The translations under genes and the position numbers were made by a program. From NCBI GenBank assembly GCA_023412915.1, contig JAEZRE010000006.1, positions 186,001 to 250,000 of the forward strand: 64,000 bases of DNA, in the 5' to 3' direction. Positions 1 through 7,060 of the stretch are shown in pieces. Position 1 is the first letter of the stretch. The number at the start of each line of letters is the position of its first letter. The stretch is from Bacillota bacterium. GTDB taxonomy: Bacteria > Bacillota > Clostridia > Acetivibrionales > DTU013. The notes beneath the pieces are model-generated. The model did no database searches and was not told where the DNA came from. It saw only the letters and a list, made by a program, of their open reading frames with translations.

Positions 1-626
1 AAGTTCGGGACAACTGTCTTATTCAAGTATAACAAAACCAAAAAAGCAATTGAAAGCGATTGAATGATTACTGATAAAATTCCAAGTATATTAATCACTT
101 TTCGTTTGATGTTTTTGTAAAAAGACAGTAGCCTGATCTCTCCAATCCTTCCAAGATAGTTTAAAATGTTCGTTTGCAAGCCCTGCGGCGTGAATTCTCC
201 CGCGCCTACTGCTTCTATGAAAAATTCGGGTATATGTATGGAGTCGATTATGCTGTCCGCAATGGAATATACATCATATTCCATGCTGCTTCCATCTGTC
301 TGCTTCATGTGCTTTCCGGCATAAACCTTCAGGTCTTCTGGTTGCATGTCGTAAGGTATGAAGTATATTCTGAAATCATCTTTTTTTAGAGTACGGTTTA
401 TACAAGCCCTGACAATCTGGAGATAATGCCGGTTTTGAAAGCCTGAACGCTCGAGCACTATAACAACCGCCACTAAATCTTTGATTCTATCGAAACTTTC
501 CTGTAACTGACCGTTCTCAGACAAAAAACAGGCACATTCAACCTTTCCGCCAGCTTCAATCACTCGTATCGTTTGATCCGCCTTTTGCATACCAGCTGCA
601 GTATCGGCTAAGAATATACATTTCAA
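1..626 (-). CDS. Unknown protein with C-terminal membrane segment, cut by the window edge
   Basis: An open frame starts at a TTG (626-624) preceded by GGAGGTGATGGCGC, a strong ribosome site, and runs without a stop to base 1, giving 208 codons and no end. The start reads (M)KCIFLADTAAGMQKADQ. The first ~150 residues alternate hydrophobic strands and helices (for example VAVVIVLERSGFQ), suggesting a Rossmann-like alpha/beta domain. The last visible residues hold one strong membrane segment (ILGILSVIIQSLSIAFLVLLYL). The TPR gene lies 22 bases upstream on the same strand, so the two probably form an operon. I do not recognise the family. A diverged TIR-like or receiver-like domain is possible, but no diagnostic motif is visible. 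The frame is credible from its ribosome site, length and operon position; the function is unknown. Confidence 0.7.
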   Translation of the reverse strand, partial: MKCIFLADTAAGMQKADQTIRVIEAGGKVECACFLSENGQLQESFDRIKDLVAVVIVLERSGFQNRHYLQIVRACINRTLKKDDFRIYFIPYDMQPEDLKVYAGKHMKQTDGSSMEYDVYSIADSIIDSIHIPEFFIEAVGAGEFTPQGLQTNILNYLGRIGEIRLLSFYKNIKRKVINILGILSVIIQSLSIAFLVLLYLNKTVVPN

Positions 627-648
627 GCGCCATCACCTCCACATACCC

Positions 649-1188
649 TCAATCGATGTCATTACAGTAATTTAAAAGCTCCTGTATGGTTGTAACATCC
701 TTCCTTGTGCCATGCATTTTAGCAATATTCAACGATTGTTGTAAGTACTCCTCTGCTGGACCGAACAGTTTATGAAGAATGGCATTCATACCCATATAGT
801 AATAGCAATCGATACTAAGGCCGTGCTTTGAAGCTTTTACTATATTACTTCCGATTTCTATCGCTTCATTGAAATTTTTTTGACTTTCCTCATAATTGCC
901 TTGTCTCATTTTAACGATTCCAAGCTGGTATAGTGCCGAGGCTACATCATCATAACGGGTAGCAGCTTTTGACAGTACCATCGCTTGAAGGAAGCATTTT
1001 TCCGCTTCCGCAAGATTGGGATCCTTTTGAGCTTCAATAAATATTTCACCCGATCGTTCTATTATTTCTTTAAAAGAGGAATAGACTGCGCCAGGTCTAT
1101 ATTGTTCGAGATACTTCTTGCCCCTGACGAAATATTCATGCCTTGAATCGGTTTTTGTCGCCATCCATTCATAAATACGTTTTAACAT
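649..1188 (-). CDS. TPR-repeat protein
   Basis: 179 residues, no signal peptide or membrane segment. The middle and end contain consecutive helix-turn-helix units of TPR type: AEAEKCFLQAMVLSKAATRY, then ALYQLGIVKMRQGNYEESQK, then YYYMGMNAILHKLFGPAEEY, each with the usual small and aromatic residues at TPR positions. Such repeats bind peptides or other proteins. The start at 1188 is supported by AAAGGGG six bases upstream of the ATG. It is the first gene of a probable two-gene operon with the edge-cut membrane protein, so it may be its soluble partner. No enzymatic domain is seen and the specific role is unknown. Confidence 0.8.
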   Translation of the reverse strand: MLKRIYEWMATKTDSRHEYFVRGKKYLEQYRPGAVYSSFKEIIERSGEIFIEAQKDPNLAEAEKCFLQAMVLSKAATRYDDVASALYQLGIVKMRQGNYEESQKNFNEAIEIGSNIVKASKHGLSIDCYYYMGMNAILHKLFGPAEEYLQQSLNIAKMHGTRKDVTTIQELLNYCNDID

Positions 1189-1411
1189 AGAATTCCCCTT
1201 TCAAATATTGAAATGCCTACGCAATATAGCTGCCGTATTATAATCATGTCTCAGTGAGGCATGTAAATTTTTCTTTCTGGAATCATTATACAAGATAATT
1301 CTACAATATAGTATATATTTTGGTATTGTGGTATGAAATCAGCAGAGCTGAAGGGAACAATTTATAAATACAATATTTACAGTTTGTGAATCAAAATTGA
1401 CAACTTTTATC

Positions 1412-1448
1412 AAAAGAAGTCAACTGGCTATTACGGGTGGCTTCTTTA
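1412..1448 (+). terminator. Imperfect hairpin in the gap before the exporter
   Basis: AAAGAAGTC pairs with GGCTTCTTT (one G-T pair), followed by AATTT. It lies in the 480-base gap between the divergent TPR gene and the exporter leader. It could be a weak terminator or part of a longer leader RNA. A TTGACA at 1397-1402 has no clear partner -10. The rest of 1189-1669 is AT-rich and shows no gene. Confidence 0.3.
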
Positions 1449-1669
1449 ATTTATGCGCTAGCATGGATATATATTGTTTATATGCTGCACGCCGGTTTTT
1501 GAAATTCAGATGTGGTCGAAAATGATTATAGCCGTTTTATAGATTTTTTTCATACATAATCAGTCATAAAATATTATTAATTACAGTCATATGTTCTAAT
1601 TGCGGTTATACCGTTATACTGCGTAGGTACTTGTGATGTAATAATTTATAAAGAGAAAGGATGTAAAAC

Positions 1670-1726
1670 ATGAAACACACAGTTATAGTTACCAATCGAA
1701 AATCAAGGAGGGTGACTATGCTTTAG
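1670..1726 (+). CDS. 18-residue leader peptide upstream of the ABC exporter
   Basis: A short frame encodes MKHTVIVTNRKSRRVTML, with AGAAAGGA upstream of its ATG. It ends in TAG at 1724-1726, 23 bases before the exporter start at 1750. The peptide has a basic stretch (NRKSRR), and its last codons lie inside one arm and the loop of a hairpin. An internal AAGGAGGG (1705-1712) also sits correctly before the in-frame ATG-CTT-TAG at 1718, so a start-Leu-stop minigene is possible. The arrangement resembles leader peptides that control antibiotic-inducible exporters such as B. subtilis bmrB/bmrCD. That it is translated is inference. Confidence 0.5.
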   Translation: MKHTVIVTNRKSRRVTML

Positions 1727-1744
1727 CCCTCCTATCAATGGAGG
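1706..1744 (+). promoter_or_regulatory. Candidate translational attenuator: two mutually exclusive hairpins
   Basis: AGGAGGG (1706-1712) can pair with CCCTCCT (1727-1733). The same CCTCC (1728-1732) can instead pair with the exporter's ribosome site GGAGG (1740-1744) across a 7-base loop. The two pairings exclude each other: the first frees the exporter ribosome site, the second hides it. The first arm lies inside the leader peptide frame, so ribosome position on the leader could choose between them, as in erm-type translational attenuation. The pairings are seen in the sequence; the switching is inferred. Confidence 0.5.
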
Positions 1745-1749
1745 ATTGT

Positions 1750-3501
1750 ATGACATTAAGCAAAAAAACTCAAAAGCTACTTAAATTTTTATCGTATTAT
1801 GCGCCATATAAGGGATTGCTGACGGCTGATCTCTTTTCCGGTATTTTAGTTGCGGCTCTTGCGCTCATTTTACCCGTCTGTGTAAGATACATCACGAAAG
1901 ATGTTTTGGAAATCGGTATGGAAAATGTATTAGCCGCTATTTTACAAACAGGTGCGCTGATGTTGTCTCTAATCGTGGTTCAGACCGGGTTTGCTATGTT
2001 TTTTGACTACAAGGGCCATGATATGGGCGCAAAAATTGAGCGTGACATGCGAATGGAACTGTTTGAGCATTTTCAAAAGCTCTCGTTCAGTTTTTACGAC
2101 AACCAGAAGACGGGTCAATTGATGTCGCGTTTGACAAATGACCTATTGAACTTTACGGAGTTGTATCATCACGGGCCGGAGAATCTCGTCATTTACGGAA
2201 CGCAATTTATCGGCTCGCTTGTTATCCTGCTCCACATCAATTTAAAATTAACATTGGTCGTCTGTATGTTTTTGCCTGTTATGGCTGTATATTCGTTTGT
2301 CTTTTACCATAGACTCCAGGAGGCTTATGCAAAGAGCCGCAGTCGTATCGCCGATGTCAACATGCAGGCGGAAGAAAATTTATCCGGTATGCGGGTAGTT
2401 AAAAGCTTTGCTAACGAGGAACTTGAAATTGAAAAGTTCTCTGCGCAGAACAGCCGTTTTTATCAAAGCCGTGCAAATATATATAAGAGCGAGGCGCTAC
2501 ATTTTACTGTTATAGAAAAATTTTTTACTCAGCTTATTACAGTGGCGATTATTGCGGTCGGCGGAATTTGGATTGCCGGCGATGCATTGGATGTGCCCGA
2601 TCTTCTGGTATTCATCCTGTATGCCGCCTATCTTACGTCGCCCGTACCGAAGCTTGCATTCATGGTGCAGCAATATCAGGATGGATTATCCGGCTATCGG
2701 CGTTTCCGGGAAATTATGGATATGGAGCCCGAAATACATGAAGCGAAAGACGCTCCAGAAATACAAATTACCAGCGGGAGCGTGGAGTTTCGCAACGTAG
2801 CGTTTCGGTACAACGAGGGACCGGATTATGTGCTGAGAAATATCAGTTTTGATGTGCCAGCGGGCGAAACTGTCGCCATTGTAGGTCGTTCCGGCGTCGG
2901 GAAAACGACCTTGTGTTCACTTATTCCCAGGTTTTATGATGTCATTGAAGGTGAAATTCTCATTGACAAAACAAATATCCGCAATGTGGCATTACGTTCG
3001 CTCAGACAACAAATCGGCGTCGTGCAGCAGGAGACATTCCTGTTTGCGGGCACGATTATGGAAAACATTTTATATGGCAGGCCAGGTGCAACAGCGGAAG
3101 AAGCCGTTGAGGCGGCGAAAAAGGCAAACGCGCATGAGTTTATTATGGAGCTGCCGGACGGATATGACACCGACATCGGGCAGCGTGGTGCAAAGCTCTC
3201 CGGCGGACAGCAGCAACGGATCAGTATCGCTCGGGTTTTCTTGAAGAATCCTCCTGTTCTTATTTTTGATGAGGCAACCAGCGCCTTGGATTATATGAGC
3301 GAAAAAGCTGTTATGGATAGTCTGAGGATATTGGCGAAAGGACGCACGCTGTTTATCATCGCACATAGGCTCAGTACGGTGAGAAATGCCGATCGTATAG
3401 TGGTGCTCACAAAGGAAGGGATTGCGGAACAAGGTACGCATGAACAGTTATACGCTCTGAACAGCGCATATACAAAGCTCTACAATACACAAGAAATATA
3501 A
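1750..3501 (+). CDS. ABC exporter, half transporter (membrane plus ATPase), MsbA/BmrA/LmrA-like
   Basis: 583 residues. Start is ATG 1750 (MTLSKKTQK), with GGAGG five bases upstream; the in-frame ATG at 1738 lacks a ribosome site. Residues ~1-320 form the six-helix ABC exporter membrane domain. Residues ~335-583 form the ATPase: Walker A GRSGVGKTT at ~378, signature LSGGQQQR at ~482, Walker B VLIFDEAT at ~502-509, and the switch histidine in FIIAHRLST. A half transporter of this type works as a homodimer or heterodimer exporting lipids, drugs or peptides. No second half-transporter adjoins it, so a homodimer is the simpler reading. The leader peptide and alternative hairpins upstream suggest antibiotic-inducible translation. 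Substrate is unknown. Confidence 0.9.
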   Translation: MTLSKKTQKLLKFLSYYAPYKGLLTADLFSGILVAALALILPVCVRYITKDVLEIGMENVLAAILQTGALMLSLIVVQTGFAMFFDYKGHDMGAKIERDMRMELFEHFQKLSFSFYDNQKTGQLMSRLTNDLLNFTELYHHGPENLVIYGTQFIGSLVILLHINLKLTLVVCMFLPVMAVYSFVFYHRLQEAYAKSRSRIADVNMQAEENLSGMRVVKSFANEELEIEKFSAQNSRFYQSRANIYKSEALHFTVIEKFFTQLITVAIIAVGGIWIAGDALDVPDLLVFILYAAYLTSPVPKLAFMVQQYQDGLSGYRRFREIMDMEPEIHEAKDAPEIQITSGSVEFRNVAFRYNEGPDYVLRNISFDVPAGETVAIVGRSGVGKTTLCSLIPRFYDVIEGEILIDKTNIRNVALRSLRQQIGVVQQETFLFAGTIMENILYGRPGATAEEAVEAAKKANAHEFIMELPDGYDTDIGQRGAKLSGGQQQRISIARVFLKNPPVLIFDEATSALDYMSEKAVMDSLRILAKGRTLFIIAHRLSTVRNADRIVVLTKEGIAEQGTHEQLYALNSAYTKLYNTQEI

Positions 3502-3538
3502 AGCTTTGCAGCACCGCTACAAGTTCGCGCTTATAGGA

Positions 3539-3572
3539 CAGGCTGCTCGAGGAAGGTATCCCGGGCAGCCTG
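3539..3572 (+). terminator. Hairpin after the ABC exporter
   Basis: CAGGCTGC (3539-3546) pairs perfectly with GCAGCCTG (3565-3572). No U-run follows directly, so this is a possible 3' end or processing hairpin rather than a proven terminator. Confidence 0.4.
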
Positions 3573-3595
3573 ATACTTGTTAATATAGCAAATCG

Positions 3596-3626
3596 TTGAC
3601 TCTCCCCTTGGTGTACAGTGTAAACT
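3596..3626 (+). promoter_or_regulatory. MerR-type promoter with 19-bp spacer
   Basis: TTGACT (3596-3601) and TAAACT (3621-3626) are separated by exactly 19 bp, the over-long spacer of MerR-family activated promoters. The spacer begins CTCCCCTT, identical to the spacer start of the promoter at 4737-4767 next to the MerR-family gene. It drives the small membrane-protein frame at 3649. Control by the 3935-4732 regulator is inferred from the shared sequence. Confidence 0.65.
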
Positions 3627-3648
3627 GGAAATAGGGAGGGTAATTATC

Positions 3649-3923
3649 ATGCTAATAGAATATGTTTTTTTTGTGGCTTTCCTGGTCTATTCCACTATTC
3701 TCCAAAGTATTTGGGCGGTGAGCAAATACAAACAGGTCAAGGCTGAGCTTATTCAGAGTACAAGGAGAAAAATATAATTACGACTGGCTTTATTGGTCTG
3801 GTATATGGGATTTTCTATATCGCCGTTGGGTCAATTGTCCCGGTAATGGGTTTGCATTTCCTGCAGGATGTTAGTGCGGTTGACTTTAAAACAGTCAGAG
3901 CGTCCGGTAATTTGGCTGAGTGA
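3649..3923 (+). pseudogene. Small membrane protein, apparently frameshifted
   Basis: ATG 3649 has GGGAGGG nine bases upstream and encodes 42 residues (MLIEYVFFVAFLVYSTILQS...), with one membrane helix and a basic end, stopping at 3775-3777. An overlapping second frame continues from about 3774 to a TGA at 3921-3923 with another membrane helix (GFIGLVYGIFYIAVGSIVP). The second frame has no ATG, GTG or TTG at its head, only ATA/ATT after AAGGAG (3762-3767). The simplest reading is one membrane protein gene broken by a frameshift in the A-rich run near 3768-3772; a rare ATT start or programmed frameshifting is possible. It sits under the MerR-type promoter. No family is recognised. Confidence 0.5.
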
Positions 3924-3934
3924 ATATGCTTTGA

Positions 3935-4732
3935 TTATAGCAGTACTTGCAATTCAACATATTGGTTATCTGGAGCAAATACATCGTTTAACAAATCAAC
4001 CTGTAAAATCAGGGTCGGGTTTGATTTGTTTTGTTCAAGGTAGGAATACAGCTTTGCCAATTGCTCCTGATGATTTTGCTTGTTATAGCATACGCAAAGG
4101 AAGCGTCCAGAAGGAATAGTGGTCAGTTCGGAGATATTCGATTCTTCATTTGCCGTTACTGTATTGAAAAGACGGGTAGGAGAGAATTTGCCCTGATCAT
4201 CGGGGTCAAAGAGGATACCGGTTTCATAAGCATTGACAAGCTTGTTTTCATCTATCTGCTTGTAGAATTTTGAATACTCGATAAGGAGCTCTTTTTCATT
4301 GGCGTTTTCATCGAATTTGCTTGTAATGACGGTACGCAAAGGTATTTCTCTAAAATAGAGGTCCCGGTTTTCAGCAGATGAGATAGAACTTTGAATGTTG
4401 TTTTGAACCATTTTGATCAACGAAATGGTCCTCTGCAATTCGGAAATTTTCAGGGCAGCGTTAGCTTCTTCCCGGCTTAAAAACGCGAGCAGTGTATTGT
4501 TATCCCTTTGATCCAGCATCACCTTTATATACTTCGGACTTATTCCCATAACACGCGAAGCCTTGATGATTTCGAACTGTATATACTGCTCCATGGAATA
4601 ATACCTGTATTTCGTCGAAGGATCTTTATAACGTGGTTCGATCAAGCCAATCCTTTCATAAAAGCGCAATGCTTTTATGGTGATGCCTGTAATTTGAGAA
4701 ATTTCTCCAATAGAAAAAAAGTCTTTCTTCAT
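3935..4732 (-). CDS. MerR-family regulator with C-terminal effector-binding domain, BmrR-like
   Basis: 265 residues. ATG 4732 (MKKDFFSIGEIS) is chosen because GGGGAGGG lies eight bases upstream; an earlier in-frame ATG at 4762 has no such site. Residues ~1-75 are a MerR winged helix (SIGEISQITGITIKALRFYE, then YRYYSMEQYIQFEIIKASR), followed by a coiled-coil dimer helix (~80-120) and a ~145-residue C-terminal domain resembling the GyrI/BmrR ligand-binding fold. BmrR-type proteins bind hydrophobic cations and untwist promoters with 19-bp spacers. Its ribosome site overlaps the divergent promoter 4737-4767, so it probably regulates that promoter, the matching one at 3596, and perhaps itself. Confidence 0.88.
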   Translation of the reverse strand: MKKDFFSIGEISQITGITIKALRFYERIGLIEPRYKDPSTKYRYYSMEQYIQFEIIKASRVMGISPKYIKVMLDQRDNNTLLAFLSREEANAALKISELQRTISLIKMVQNNIQSSISSAENRDLYFREIPLRTVITSKFDENANEKELLIEYSKFYKQIDENKLVNAYETGILFDPDDQGKFSPTRLFNTVTANEESNISELTTIPSGRFLCVCYNKQNHQEQLAKLYSYLEQNKSNPTLILQVDLLNDVFAPDNQYVELQVLL

Positions 4733-4736
4733 CTTA

Positions 4737-4767
4737 TTGACCCTCCCCTTAGGGGATAGCATATACT
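4737..4767 (+). promoter_or_regulatory. MerR-type promoter and palindromic operator for the DTG-protease gene
   Basis: TTGACC (4737-4742), a 19-bp spacer and TATACT (4762-4767). The spacer holds the perfect 13-base palindrome TCCCCTTAGGGGA, centred between the elements as expected for a MerR dimer. It reads toward the gene at 4802 and overlaps the leader of the divergent regulator. The start of the spacer, CTCCCCTT, recurs in the 3596 promoter. Confidence 0.75.
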
Positions 4768-4801
4768 CAAAATATGGAAATGTAAATAAGGGGGAATAAG
4801 G

Positions 4802-6007
4802 TTGACGAATTTAAAAAATGCGATCTCATTATTCCGGCAGGGGGATTTTGCTGCGGCAAAGGCTGAATTCTCAGAAATCGAGATCGAATTACCCGAGGAT
4901 AAGAGCTTATTGCTATATTCCGGATATATAGCTCTGCTGGAAAACAGATTGAAAGCCGCAGAAGATTATTTCCAGAAGGTTTTGGCACGGATGCCAGGGT
5001 CAAAAAGTGTAAAAGCGCTCCTTATCGATGCGTACTATCGACGCGAAGACTTTGTGAATGCTTCCCGTCTTATGAAATCAACCGGTCGAAAGTCACATGC
5101 TGCAAAACTGGATTACCTGGGGACAAGAAAAGCTTATGAAACGATATCTTCTACTAACAGGACAGAATTGATGTTTATAAAAAAAGATCCTCTCCCGCTC
5201 ATTAAAATCAGTATTAATAATGCAGCTCCCGTGTATTTCATAATCGATACAGGCGGGGGTGAGCTTATCCTCGATTCGAAATACGCCGGAAGCCTTGGAC
5301 TCCCCGAGTTTGGTACAGATGCGGATATATTCGGCGGTGGGAAAAGGGGAACCTTTATTCATTCCTGCGTTGAATCCATCCGGTTAGGTGATTTTCAAGT
5401 AAAGCATATACCTATAATGCTCATGGATCTCAGTAAGTTTTCTGATCGGTTGTTTGACGACGGGCTTCAAGTTAAGGGTATATTAGGAACATGTATCTTT
5501 TATCACTTCTTGACTACACTGGATTATAGAAATGATAAAATAGTGTTTGAATATTTAAACAGCAATTCCGGGCCAGAACGGGAGAATGGACAAGAGAAGG
5601 AAGGCATTCAGCAGATTCCGTTCTGGATGGCAGGGGATCATCTGATGCTTGCCAAAGGGAAAGTAAACAACGGTAATGAAATGTTGTTTCTTGTTGATAC
5701 AGGACTCGCCGCGAGTTCTTTTACCTGCCCCAAAGCCACGCTGAATAAATACGGCTTTCATTTACAAAAGAACAAAACCGGATATGGTTTTGGCGCCGGA
5801 GGAAAGCTGAAGGTCATTCCATTTGATATCGAAAGCTTAAGTCTGGGTGGCATCCAGGAACACAAGCTGCATGGAGTATTCGGACCATTCCCGCCCTCTT
5901 TGGAGCATGCTTGCGGCTTTAAAATAGGTGGATTGATCTCTCATGAGTTTTTTAGGAACCACACGGTTAAGTTCGATTATCGCAGCATGACGCTGCATAT
6001 AAAGTAG
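4802..6007 (+). CDS. TPR protein with two retropepsin-like (DTG) aspartyl-protease lobes
   Basis: 401 residues from TTG 4802, with AAGGGGGA seven bases upstream. Residues ~1-95 are TPR-like helices (NAISLFRQGDFAAAKAEFSE; AIALLENRLKAAEDYF-type pattern). Two protease lobes follow, each with the DTG active-site triad and downstream hydrophobic-Gly segment: VYFIIDTGGGELILDS (Asp ~149) and FLVDTGLAASSF (Asp ~299). Retropepsin-like enzymes need two DTG aspartates; here both are on one chain, so it could act as a pepsin-like bilobed monomer. There is no signal peptide, so it is probably cytosolic. The promoter is of MerR type and probably controlled by the divergent BmrR-like protein. The proteolytic target is unknown and catalytic activity is inferred. 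Confidence 0.82.
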   Translation: MTNLKNAISLFRQGDFAAAKAEFSEIEIELPEDKSLLLYSGYIALLENRLKAAEDYFQKVLARMPGSKSVKALLIDAYYRREDFVNASRLMKSTGRKSHAAKLDYLGTRKAYETISSTNRTELMFIKKDPLPLIKISINNAAPVYFIIDTGGGELILDSKYAGSLGLPEFGTDADIFGGGKRGTFIHSCVESIRLGDFQVKHIPIMLMDLSKFSDRLFDDGLQVKGILGTCIFYHFLTTLDYRNDKIVFEYLNSNSGPERENGQEKEGIQQIPFWMAGDHLMLAKGKVNNGNEMLFLVDTGLAASSFTCPKATLNKYGFHLQKNKTGYGFGAGGKLKVIPFDIESLSLGGIQEHKLHGVFGPFPPSLEHACGFKIGGLISHEFFRNHTVKFDYRSMTLHIK

Positions 6008-6260
6008 CTAAGTTTTCTTTTGATATATGAGTGCAATTCCAACTCACCCGGGAGAGTGCTTGAATGGCAGAAGGTACCATCCGACGAGACACTGGTGCAG
6101 ACCTGCTCGACCAAGACATCCATATTTAATGAGATATTTCCGCTTGTTTAGTTGAGCATCAAAAAGTATTTTGCTAAAATTTAAATACTGTGATATATTA
6201 TCACAGTTAGTCATTTTATATAACACGGATTATTTTCTAAATACAACTCTCTTTAATTTA

Positions 6261-6288
6261 TTGGAGCGGGAAGTTAGAATGATATGAT
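6261..6288 (+). promoter_or_regulatory. Probable sigma-A promoter before the zinc-ribbon gene
   Basis: TTGGAG (6261-6266), 16-bp spacer, TATGAT (6283-6288), 28 bases before the ATG at 6316, which has AAGGAGG upstream. The remainder of the 6008-6315 gap shows no gene. Confidence 0.5.
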
Positions 6289-6315
6289 CCAAATAAATTA
6301 AGGAGGTATATAGAC

Positions 6316-6513
6316 ATGGCGGATAAGGTAATAACCTGTAAGGATTGCAATTCAGAATTCATTTTTAATGAAAGCGAGCAGGCTTTCTACAAGGAGAAGG
6401 GATTCGACAATGAACCGCAAAGATATCCTGATTGCAGGAGAGCAAGAAAGCAGCAAAGGAACAATGACAGAGGCGGTTTCAGTGGAAACAGAAGCATCGG
6501 CAGCAGGTGGTAA
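6316..6513 (+). CDS. Small zinc-ribbon-like protein
   Basis: 65 residues. Begins MADKVITCKDCNSEFIF, followed by an acidic/aromatic middle (FNESEQAFYKEKGF) and a basic C-terminus. This matches the small zinc-ribbon family (PF13451-like) common in Clostridia, which has CxxC, then ~25 residues, then CxxC. Here the second pair reads YPDC instead of CPxC, so one of the four expected zinc ligands is replaced by Tyr. AAGGAGG precedes the start and a terminator follows directly, so it is a single-gene unit. Function of the family is not established; nucleic-acid binding is a guess from the basic tail. Confidence 0.75.
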   Translation: MADKVITCKDCNSEFIFNESEQAFYKEKGFDNEPQRYPDCRRARKQQRNNDRGGFSGNRSIGSRW

Positions 6514-6515
6514 AT

Positions 6516-6546
6516 AAAAGGAGAGTGCATTTGCTCCCCTTTTTTA
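6516..6546 (+). terminator. Rho-independent terminator after the zinc-ribbon gene
   Basis: AAAAGGAGAG pairs with GCTCCCCTTTT around a short loop (one mismatch) and runs into TTTTTT. Confidence 0.8.
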
Positions 6547-6627
6547 TATATTCAAGCGAATTGTCTGGTAGTATAATGAGACAATAAAACACGACAGCAT
6601 ATGAACAGCTGGGAAGGTGGAGGGTTA

Positions 6628-6870
6628 ATGGCTTTAAATTCTACACAAATTACCGTTTTATACTGGTTTTATACCTGTCATAAAAATGGAGAGACAGCCA
6701 ACTTTAAAGGCACTATAGAACATTTTGCATCGGTTATGAGAATCAGCGAGCCAATGGATGTGATAAAATCCCTTTTGGATATGGGTTTCATCAGCTTGCA
6801 TAAGGTGAAGCCGGAGGTTTCCATTACAAAAGAGGGGATTCAGATGGTTGAGAGTTTGAAGAAAAAATGA
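6628..6870 (+). CDS. Hypothetical protein, possible winged-helix
   Basis: 80 residues from ATG 6628 (MALNSTQITVLYWFYTC), with GGTGGAGGG just upstream; an in-frame ATG at 6601 has no ribosome site. The pattern of two helices, a recognition-like helix (EPMDVIKSLLDMGFISL) and a charged strand pair (HKVKPEVSITKEGIQMV) resembles a small winged-helix DNA-binding domain, but no family is recognised. A TATAAT-like -10 lies at about 6572. It is a lone gene between two promoters. Confidence 0.6.
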   Translation: MALNSTQITVLYWFYTCHKNGETANFKGTIEHFASVMRISEPMDVIKSLLDMGFISLHKVKPEVSITKEGIQMVESLKKK

Positions 6871-6989
6871 AGGGCAATATGGCGATTTGTTGCTGTTTCA
6901 ATATTGCGACGCTTTATGAGGCCATTGACGTCTATCGTACCAGTAAAAGGATTCTTTAAGTATAGCGGAGGAATTCCTTTGCTGATATA

Positions 6990-7019
6990 TTGACAAATAA
7001 TACCATAATATAATATAAT
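6990..7019 (+). promoter_or_regulatory. Sigma-A promoter of ssb
   Basis: TTGACA (6990-6995), 18-bp spacer, TATAAT (7014-7019), 42 bases before the ssb start codon. Confidence 0.8.
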
Positions 7020-7060
7020 TGTATTAATAATACAAAATATGTATATGTGGAGGGCGTACT

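Noticed and set aside
6044..6226. Minus-strand 60-codon frame between the DTG-protease and zinc-ribbon genes
   Set aside because: No ribosome site, no family resemblance, composition like the surrounding intergenic DNA.
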